This document shows positions 8,428 through 19,354 of a stretch of DNA of 64,000 nt, piece by piece. A program made the position numbers and the translations under genes. The DNA comes from Microglena sp. YARC (taxonomy: Eukaryota; Chlorophyta; Chlorophyceae; Chlamydomonadales; Chlamydomonadaceae). The DNA lies in NCBI GenBank assembly GCA_022414725.1, contig CM039466.1, forward strand, positions 16,400,461 through 16,464,460. The letters are read 5' to 3'. Positions within the stretch are counted from its first letter, which is position 1; each line of letters begins with the position of its first letter. The notes beneath the pieces were generated by a model. That model was given only the letters and a program-made list of their open reading frames with translations, did no database searches and was not told the DNA's origin.

Positions 8428-11400
8428 ATGTCAAAGGCGAAAGCGCCGATCGCGACCAAAGCGGTGAATCTGTTCCAAGGCATCTCTTCAAGGCGGGAGG
8501 AGGAGAGGAAGAAGGATGCAGCTCCCAAGGTCAACACCGCGATGCAGGACTACTTGAAGAAGTATGGCGGGGGGGATGCTTCTGGTGGCGGGGAGAAGAA
8601 GAAGAAAAGAAGAAGAAGAAGTTGAGGATCTGGAAGATTAGGATCATTGACAATGATGTGAGCGGGCTGGGAGGCAGCAGGAGGATGGGGCCTGCCTCTG
8701 ATGATGAAGAAGATGATGACAGTGAGTGCAAGTACTGCACATGTGTGCTATGCTTGTGTACTATGCATGTGGTTAGGCTGACTGGCTGACTGTGAGTTCA
8801 ATTCCAGTACAAGTGTGCTATGGTTGTGTGGCGTGCGCGTGCGTGTGATAGTATATTGATGCTGAATGTGAGTTGGATTCCTCCGCACACATTCTGTTCA
8901 TGTACAAGTGTGCATGGGATGGTGCATCTGCATGTGCACGTTTAAGTTTGATTCGTGCGCATGAGCATCGTCAAAGACTCTTGCCAGAGCGGTGTGTGTA
9001 ATGGTGTATGCCATGGTGCATGTGCATATGTGTGTGATGGTGTGTGATGGTGCGTACAAATAAACATGGGCATGTCATGGTGCATGTGCATGGGATTGTG
9101 CATGTGCATGGGATGTGTCATGGTGCATGTGCATGGGATAGTGCATTCTGTGATGTGCCATGGTGCATGTGCATGGGATTGTGCATGTGTATGTACGCAT
9201 GTATGCATGTGCATGCTGTGATGTGCCATGGTGCATGTGCATGGGATTGTCCATGCTGTGATGTATGTGTAGTTGAGCACGCAATTTTGTATTGGGCTCA
9301 TGAGCATCTGCAAAGACCCTTGTCAGGGCAGTGTGTGTTATGGTCCATGTGCATATGTGTGTGCATGGTATGGCGTGTGCTGTGGTGCATGTGCAGTTGC
9401 GCTTGCAAGTTTGGTCTGTGATAATGGGATGGTGCATGTGCATGTGCGTTAGCCAGTTTGGTCGGTGATAATGAGCATGTCTGAATACACTTGCCAGTGT
9501 GCTCTGTATGATTGTGCATGCGATTGTGCATGTGCATGTGATTTTGCATGTCTTTATGCGTGTGCCTGCGTTTGTGCATGTGGGCGTGCATGCGCTTGTG
9601 CATGTGTGTGTATGCGTGGGCACACAAATGTGCATGTGCCTGTGCATGTGATAGCTATTGTGCATGTGTGTGCGTGTGTATGTGCTTGTGCATCTGCATG
9701 CTCTTGATTGTGCATGTGCATGCGTGTTCTCCTGCATGTGCGTGTGCTTGCGCTTGCACATGTTTGTATTCGTTTGCATCTGCGTGTGTGTGCATGCGCT
9801 TGTACACGTGTATATGCGTGGGCACACAAATGTGCATTTGCATGTGTATGTGTGTGCATGAACTTGCACATGTGTATACGTCTGTGCATGTGCATGTGTG
9901 TGCATGCGCCTGTGCATGTGTATATGCGTGTGCATTTGCTTGTGCATGTGTATATGCGTGTGCATGCACATGTGTGCGCATGAGCTTGTACATGTGTACA
10001 TGCGTGGGCACACAAATGTGCATTTGTATGTGTACGTGTGTGCATGAACGTGTACATGTGTATACGTCTGTGCATGTGTGTGCATGTTCTTGTACATGTG
10101 TATATGCGTGTGCATGGGCTTGCACATGTGTATATGCGTGTGCATGGGCTTGCACATGTGTATATTTGTGTTAATGTGTATGTGTGTGCATGAGCTTGTA
10201 CATGTTTATATTTGTGGGCACATGAATGTGCTTTTGCATGTGCATATGCATGTGTTTGTGCATGTGTGTATTTGTGCGCATGTTCTTTGCCTGTGGGTGC
10301 TCTTAGATGTGCATGTGCGTGTGCATGCACTTGTGCGTGTGTGTAAGCGTGTACATGTGCATCTTCATGTGTGTGCTCTTGAATGTGCATATGTTGTTTG
10401 TGTGGTGGTACATGTGCATTCGCATATCTTAACTCACATGCGCATGTAAATGTGCAAGTCTGGCCAAACCTATTGCATATACGCCTGTATGCCCATTTGC
10501 CTGGAACCTGAAAGTTTCTATTGTCGCCAGTGGCCACATCACACGCACCTTAGTTTGTGGCCCATAAGTGCATGTTCGTTGCTAGCTCACATTTGCTTGC
10601 GGCCCATCAAATGGCAAATTCACCTACATGCACGTTTGCTTGCTGCCCATAAACACATGCTGTTGATACCACCTACGCAGATCAACCCTTCATTGTGAAC
10701 AAGGACACAGCCTCCCCATCCCAACTACCACCACCCTCCCCACCACTGCCCAACCCTGCCCCCCCCCACCACCACCACCCCAACCTGCCTCCCCACCCAC
10801 CACGCACTTAATCCTGCCTCCCCATCACCACCACCACCACCAGACTCCCCACCACCACTCACCTACACAGATCAACCCGTCATTGTGAACAAAGAGGAGG
10901 GGAGAGCTCTAGCAAAGCAGATTGACGAGGTAGGTGCATGGGGGTTTAGGGTAGGCAGCTTGGAACTTGGTGCCAGCAAAGCAGATTGACCAGGTAGGTG
11001 CCTGGGGGTTTAGGGTTGACAGCTTGGAAATTGGTGCCTGCAAAGCAGATTGATGAGGTAGGTGCCTGGGGGTTTAGGTTTGACAGCTTGGAACTTGGTG
11101 CCAGCAAAGCAGATTGACGAGGTAGATGCCTGGGGGTTTAGGGTTGACAGCTTGGAACTTGGTGCCAGCAAAGCAGATTGATGAGGTAGATGCCTGGGGG
11201 GTTAGGGTTGACAGGTTCAAATATTGTGTGCTTGCAAGAGCAATGTCTGTTGTAGACCAGGCAAGCGCACCAACCTGACTTGGGATAGACTTGCAGGTTG
11301 GTGTTGGTGGTGGGGTGTTGATAGTGTGGGATGATGTAGATGTCAGGGGTTTTGTCAGAAGCGTGCTTGTTGTTGCGCTGCTGGTACTGAGTTGTTTTTG

Positions 11401-14400
11401 TATGATCGTAGGTTTGTGGGATGGGAATATGGGTGGGATTGTGGGTTGGTGGAAGGGACTGTGGGTGTGAGTGCGGGTCGGTTGATGAGATTGTCATATT
11501 GATATAGGTTGTGTGTCTTTGGCTTGGTGGATGTGAGTGTGGGTGGGGGTGTTGGTGGGAGTATGTTTGGATGGGAGTGTGGATGGGGGTGTTGGTAGGA
11601 GTATGGATGGGATTGTGGGTGGGAGTGTTGGTGGGAGTATGGATGGGAGTGTGGGTGGGGAATTTGGAAAGAGTATGTTTGGATGGGAATGTGGGTGGGG
11701 GTGTTGGTGGGAGTATGTTGGGATGGGCCGATGTGTGGGTGGAGGCATTGGTGGGAGTATGTTTGGATGGGAGTGTGGGTGGGGGTGTTGGTGGGATTAT
11801 GTTGGGATGGGAGTGTGTGTGGAGGTGTTGGTGGGAGTATGTTGGGATGGGCCGATGTGTGGGTGGAGGTGTTGGTGGGAGTATGTTTGGATGGGAGTGT
11901 GGGTGAGGGTGTTGGTGGAAGTATGTTCGGATGGAAGTGTGGGTGGGGGTGTTGGTGGGAGTATGTTTGGATGGGAGTGTGGGTGAGGGTGTTGGTGGGA
12001 GTATGTTTGGATGGGAGTGTGGGTGGAGGTGTTGGTGGGAGTATGTTGGGATGGGCCGATGTGTGGGTGGAGGCATTGGTGGGAGTGTGTTTGGATGAAA
12101 GTGTGGGTGGGGGTGTTGGTGGGATTATGTTGGGATGGGAGTGTGGGTGAGGGTGTTGGTGGGATTATGTTGGGATGGGAGTGTGGGTGGGGGTGTTGGT
12201 GAGAGTATGTTGGGATGGGAGTGTGGGTGGGATTTTTGGTGAGAGTACGTTTGGGAGTGTGGGTGGGGGTGTTGGTGGGAGTATGATGGGATGGGCCGAT
12301 GTGTAGGGGTCGGCTATGCCATATAATATAATATTATAATACATTATATTATATGGTATTATATAATATTAGTCAGACGAGCCGTCTCACTAGAATTTTA
12401 AATTTATTTGAAAAACTAATATTATCGTGACACTATAATAATATTAATTACTATTAGTTTTTCAAACACAAATATTAGTTGCCGTTCCCTACCGTTGCTT
12501 GAGAGGTGGATGTGATTCACTGTTTCTTTTTTAGCTATGAGTACCAGCATCTAGGCAGCTTCATTCACCCATCCTTGGGCCAAACCCAATGCTTGCAGCT
12601 GCATTGGAATGCCTGTCATTTCTGGGGAACGGCAACCAATATAAGTGTTTGAAAAACTAATATTAACTCATATTTAGGGGGCGGCAATTATATCTATATT
12701 GCCCAAAAACATAGATCTATATAGATCTATATATAGGAAATCTATTTATTGTGTATATCTACAACATATGCAGTTACATCAGATAGACACCGGAAAATCT
12801 AGTCAAAGCGCCTGCAATATGATATGGTGCCCTATGCCATAATTGTAAAACCAGATTTTGATTTTGTAAGGTGCCCTATGCCGATTTTCAAAAATCCAGC
12901 TTCGCCAATATATATACATATATATAAATTGATGCCTCTCCCTACTAATATTATTCTAGTGTTACAATAATATAAGTTTTTAAAATCAATTCGAAATTCT
13001 GGTGAGACAGCTTGTCCGACTAATATTGTATAATATTATTTAACATAGCCGACCCCTAGTCATTTCAGATTACAGACACACCGGCCAGCTTCAGGTTTGG
13101 CCCAAGGGTGGGAGGAAGGAGCTGCCTAGAAGCTGGTAATTGTAGCTAAACAAGTTCTATGCAGCGTCGCCTGCGACGCTAGAAAATGGCGGAGAGTGAT
13201 CGCGACGGAGCAACAGGTGGCAACGGAAGCGAGTTAGTTACGAGACAGTTGGCTCACGTGTCAGGCTTCATCGCTGTCAGACAGATGGCCGGACGGACAA
13301 ATGGGTAAACATGGGGGCTCCCGCCCCCCAGATGGGGGGGGCTCCGCCAAAAATAAACAGTGATGAGAGTGCGAGTACATGGATTTGGGTACTGGAGGGA
13401 CATCACAAAAATGTAATAATAACGCCTGTTGGGGCGTGGTATTAAGGGAGCCCCGTCTTACGGCGGTAAAGAACGGGCTGCTACTTTACCTGGACAAAGC
13501 TACCATGGCGGTTGACAGCGACCGCAAACACTAAATCGCACCCTTGGGGATTCAAACCCGGTAACTTCTTCATTCTTTCTAGGAGCTCAACCATTGAGCC
13601 ATTCGTCGGAACGGGGATGGAGGGACAGCATATCTCCACTTGTAGTATTCAACACACACATGACAGCATGAGGGTAAAAAAAACTTAAGTACTAAAACTA
13701 GTCAAGTTTAGGTTTAGTTCAGTTCAGTTTGGTTCAGTTTAGGTTTAGTTAATTTTCGTTTCGTTTAGGTTTAGTTCTTTAACTGTATGTGTAGGGAACA
13801 CCAGTATGATATCATATGATATCATTTTGTCATATGATATCATATGATGACGGCAGTCTGACTAGGCTAAAGTTACCATTTATATACAAGATTATATGAT
13901 GGAATTTGTATGGTATCCTATGATCTTATACTCGCCTTTGATCAACATCATATATTCATATGATATGCCCTATGTATGCATGTGTGGATGTTTGTGGGTG
14001 CGTTTTGGTTAGTGGGGTGAGTGGGTGTGGGGTTGCATGCGTGGATGTGTGTGGGTGTGTTTGGGTCTAGGGGGGTGAGTGGGGGTGGGGTTGCATGTTT
14101 GGATGTGTGTGGGTGTGTTTGGGTCTAGGGGGGTGAGTGGGGGTGGGGTTGCATATGTGGATGTGTGTGGGTGCGGTTGGATATAGGTGGGTGAGTGGGG
14201 GTGGGGTTGCATGTGTGGATGTGTGTGGGTGCGGTTGGATATAGGTGGGTGAGTGGGGGTGGGGTTGCATGTGTGGGTGCGTTTGGGTCTAGGGGGGTGA
14301 GTGGGGGTGGGGTTGCGTGTGTGTGTGGGTGGGTGCGTTTGGATGTAGGAGGGTGAGTGGGGGTGGGGTTGCGTGTGTGTGTGTATGGATGTAGGGGGGT

Positions 14401-17400
14401 GAGAGGGGGTGGGGTTGCGTGTATGTGTGTGTGTTATCTACTGATTCCCTTCCCACCACACCCCTGCCCAGGCAAAGAACTTCTACACCACCAAGGAAGA
14501 TGGTAGTGGTTGGTTCAACTCCAGTGCCCCCTCATCATCAGCACGGCATAGACACGACTCTCCCGATGCCTCACCCCCACGGAGAACACGACATGACTCC
14601 CCAGACGCCTCTCCCCCTAGACGACCGAAGACAGGCGCTGACCTGTCACCACCACGTAGGGAACAGCATGATAGCCCTGATGCCTCTCCTCCTAGGCGAC
14701 CCAGAGCAGGGGCAGACCTGTCACCTCCCCGAAAGGCCAGACATGACTCTCCGGATGCCTCACCCCCTAGACGACCCAGACCAGGGGCGGACCTCTCACC
14801 CCCTAGAAAATCCAATGCAGGCGCGGACCTCTCCCCCCCACGTAGAGCAAGGCACGATAGTCCAGATGCCTCTCCTCCTAGGCGTCCAAAGCCAGGAGCA
14901 GACCAACCATCTCCTCGAAGGGCGAGAAATGACTCCCCAGACGCCTCACCCCCTAGACGACCCAGACCAGGGGCGGACCTCTCACCCCCTAGAAAACCCA
15001 ATGCAGGCGCGGACGTCTCCCCCCCACGTAGAGCAACACACGATAGTCCAGATGCCTCACCCCCTAGACGTCCAAAGCCAGGAGCAGACCAATCACCTCC
15101 CCGAAGGACGAGACATGACTCCCCAGATGCATCACCCCCTGGACGACCCAAGGCAGGAGGCGACCAATCACCCCCACGCAGAGCAAGGCACGATAGCCCA
15201 GATGCACCACCACCAAGGGGCAGTGGCCCTGGAAGGAACGAGCTGGGGGAGCGAGCTCGAATGGCAGATGGAACTATTGCCGGCCTTGTGAGTGCGCAGG
15301 AACTGACCAAGGAGTCTCTGGACATGGCTGCTGCTGCAAGAAAGAGAAAGTGAGTGTTTGTTTGCTTTGCTTGTTTTGCTTGCTTCTGTGTTTGCGTATG
15401 CATGGATGGATGGATGGGTTGGTGGGTTTTTTGTAATGCTAAGGAACTGACCAAGGAGTCCCAGGACATGGCTGCAGCTGCCAGGAAGTGGGAGTGAGTG
15501 TGTTTTAGTTTGCTGTTTGTTTTGCTCGATTCTGTTTGTGCATACGCATGGATGGATGGATGGATGGATGTAATATGCAGGAACTGACCAAGGAGCCTCA
15601 GGACATGGCTACTGCTGCAAAAAAGAGAAAGTGTTTGTTTGTTTGTTTGTTTGTATGTTTGCTTTGCTTTTTTTTAGTTTGTTTTGCTTGATTCTGTGTT
15701 TGCGTAAGCATGGATGGATGGGTTGGTGGTTGTTTCGCAATGCCAAGGAACTGACCAAGTAGTCTCAGGACATAGATGCAGCTGCAAGACAGAGAAAGTG
15801 AGTGTTTGTTTGTTTGTTTGCTGTTTTTTTCCTGCTTGTTTTGCTTGATACTGTGTGTCCTTCCGCATCCATGGATGGATGGATGGGTCTTTTCAATGCT
15901 AAGGAACTGACCAAGGAGTCTCGTGACATGGCTGCTGCTGCAAGGAAGTGGGAGTGAGTGTGTTTTAGTTTGCAGTTAGTTTCCTGCTTGTTTTGCTCGA
16001 TTCTGTTTATGCATACGCATGGATGGATGGGTGCATGGATGGATGGATTTAATATGCAGGAACTGACCAAGGAGTCTCGTGACATTGCTGCAAGTAAGTG
16101 GGAGTGAGTGTGTTTTAGTATGCTGTTTTTTCCTGATTGTTTTGCTTGATACTGTGTGTACTTCCGCATCCATGGATGGATGGGTGGATAGATGTTTGCA
16201 ATGCCAAGGAACTGACCAGGGAGTCTTGTGACATGGCTGCAGCTGCAAGATAGGGAAAGTGACTTTTTGTTTTGCGGTTTGTTTGTTTGTTTGTTTGTTT
16301 GTTTGTGTGTTTGTTTGCTTGCTATTTTCTCCTGCTTGTTTTGCTTGTTTCTGTGTGTGCGTATGCATGCATGGATGTGTTGGTGTTTGTTTTGTAATGC
16401 TAAGAAACTGACCAAGGAGTTTCATGACATTGCTGCAGCTGCAAGAAAGAGAAAGTCAGTGTTTGTTTGCTTTGCCTGTTTGTTTGTTTTGCTTGATTCT
16501 GTGTGTGCGTATGCATGTATGCATGGATAGATAGATCCCCCACCCTTCTTGCGGTCTATGCACTCTTTTCAACCCTGTGCACCTTGAACATCATTACATC
16601 AACATCATGTTCTGTACTTTCTGCGCACTCTGAACACCATCACCCTTTGCACTCGGAACACCAGCACCCTTCGCACTCTGAACACCAATGCCCTGTGCAC
16701 CTTGAATATCATCATCATCATCATCATCATCATGTTCTGTGCACCTTGAACACCAACACCCTGTTCACCTTGAACATCAACATCATGTTCTGTACTCTCT
16801 GTGCACTCTGAACACCAATACCCTTTTCACTGTGAACACCAACGCCCTGTGCACCTTGAACATCATCATCATCATCATCATCATCATCATGTTCTGTGCA
16901 CCTTGAACACCAACACCCTGTTCACCTTGAATTTCATCATTATGTTCTGTGCTTTCTCTCTGTGCCCCTTGAACACAAACACCCTGTACACCTTTACCAC
17001 CAACACCCTGTGCACCTTGAACATACAGGGCTGATGCCGTTGGTAGAGGGGCCGAAACCGTGTACCGAGACCGCGTCTCTGGCAAGGTTGTTAGCAAGGA
17101 GGAATTTGCAGAGTCCAGGACGAAGGGCAAGAAGCAAAAAACAAAGGAGGAGGAGGTGAGCCTTCATATAAACAGCTTTGAATGAATGATTCATTAATTT
17201 GTTAATTCGTTTGTTCCTTCCTTTCTTCCTACATTCATTCCTTCATTTGTTTATCCCTGCCCTGCCCTGCCCTGCCCTGCCCTGCCCTGCCCTGGCTTGC
17301 CCCTCCCCTCCCCTCCCCTCCCCTCCCCCCCCCCCCCCCCCCCCCCCCCCCCCTGCCTACCTGCCTGCCTGCATCCTTGCATCCCTGCATCCCTTTCATT

Positions 17401-19319
17401 CACTCCTTCTGTAGGAGGAGGAGCAGTACCAAGGGACTGCTGTGGCAAGGGCTTTGATGCATTTTGATTTGATTTCATTCACTTATTTTTGCCCTTTCAT
17501 TCACTCCTTCTGTAGGAGAAGGAGCAGTAACAAAGGATTTGATTCATTCATTCATTGTCACAGCGCTGTATCCATTTACCCGCCCCATGAGTATCTGCAT
17601 TATCAGAATTCTCTAGATATTGGTCAACGCATGAAACAGTTACACTAGCCGTGGGCCACCTCCGCCAGCGTATGCTGTCACACTAGCATTTGCTGCCCGC
17701 GCTCAATAACTTCAAAAGTAGCTTGAGCATCATCAGCAGCACCAAAACATCCAGTTGCATGCTACAAAAATGCGCGCGGTAGCGCGATTCTGCGCACGCT
17801 TTGTTTAGCCCCACTGCGCGTTTCGCGCAGTTTTTCAACCCCCTGTGGCCGCAGCGCGCAGTTTTTGCGCTTATTGCACTACCAAGCGCTGACCAAGAAA
17901 TCGAGTAGGTAGAGCATCATCGTCAGCACCAAAATATCCAGATTCATCACCCCCTAGGCGTTCAAAGCCAGGAGCAGACCAAGCACCTCCCTTTCATCCT
18001 CCATCATGTTTGTGTATCTAGCATTTGCTGCCTGCGTCCAAGAACTTCAAAAGTAGCTTACGCATCATCCTCAGCACCAAAATATCCAGATTAATCACCC
18101 CTTAGGTGTTCAAAGCCAGGAGCAGACCAAGCACCTCCCTTTCATGAGCCTTTCATCCTCCATCTTGTTTGTGTATGTCGCATTTTATACCTGCGCCCAA
18201 GTCCTTCAAAAGTAGCTCGAGCATTATCATCAGCACCAAAATATCCATTATTATGCATAAGTGCATTATCATCATCATTATGTTATTATTATCTCCATAG
18301 GTGCCTAAGTCCAAAAATGCCCTAAGTTGGTACAAGATTGTGGTACAGAGCCGTACAGGCCCCCAAATGCTCGGAATCGAATTCTGTCTGGCCCGGCTTT
18401 CTCGCAATTGTGTCAGCTACGCGCACATGTATTTCTGGTCCGCCTTCGCATGCGGTCGCGAGCAGCTTTGTACGGAAGGCCGTTGGCAGTACATCAGATG
18501 TGCGATAAATTGTGGTACAAATCGAGATCGCGCCAGACACAAGGCAGCGGGAGCTATTCCGAATCATGTCACAGCAGGACGAAAGGCTTATCAAACCCCC
18601 CCCACCAAGGTCAGAGGCTGCGCTTCAGCCTTGGCCTCGGAATTTACTGAGATAGCAGTACAACTTGAAACTTCACTTGATCACCTCCCAATCCCACCTC
18701 CCAACTTAAGATTTCACCCCCTTTCCCAAATCAAAAACTAACTTCAGGTGTGGATGTTTGAAACAAAGTTTTTTTTTAAATACATATTGAAAATAATTTT
18801 GAAATTTCAAATTTGAATAAATAAAGTTAGTCTTCGTGCTACGAAGCAAAGCTAAGACCCAAAATGAGACAATTCAGCTTGTGCAGCGTTGTACCACACT
18901 TAGGGCACCCACAATATGTAAATACTCTATAGTATTTTTGGGGTCCATATTCACCCGTACTGCCCATGTACTGCCATCCAAAACCTGATGTAACAATAAC
19001 TTATGAGGAAAGATGTGCACATTAGGGCTACCTGCTTTTATTTTAAGAAAACTTGTTTTTGATAGCGATAGGCTCCGTTCCACTTCTACGTAAAATGCGT
19101 ACTGACTTAGGGAGCCCCATAGTGAAACAAATCACATGTTTTGCTCTGCCTGCTTCCCACAACCTGATAGAACCCAACTCTGAGTATTCATATGTTGAAC
19201 TGATGTGGTTAGATAAGTTATTAGCAAAATAAAGTTTTCTTTGGACTTGAGGTAATAGGTGGAAACCATCCGTACAACTCAGGGTCGGACTTCGGCACTT
19301 ATGGAAATATTATTATTAC

Positions 19320-19354
<35 letters not shown>

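Noticed and set aside
9075..10537. Long ORFs (up to 360 codons) on both strands rich in His, Thr and Cys
   Set aside because: They lie wholly in TGCATG/TGTG repeats, are open in many frames at once and have no domain, so they are composition artefacts.
11138..12150. 312-codon Pro/His/Thr ORF (-) and Gly/Val/Trp ORFs (+)
   Set aside because: They are translations of the 42-45 bp minisatellite in a BUD13 intron.
14483..15469. 328-codon antisense ORF
   Set aside because: It is the mirror of the in-frame RS-type coding repeat of BUD13 exon 3; the sense strand matches the known protein.
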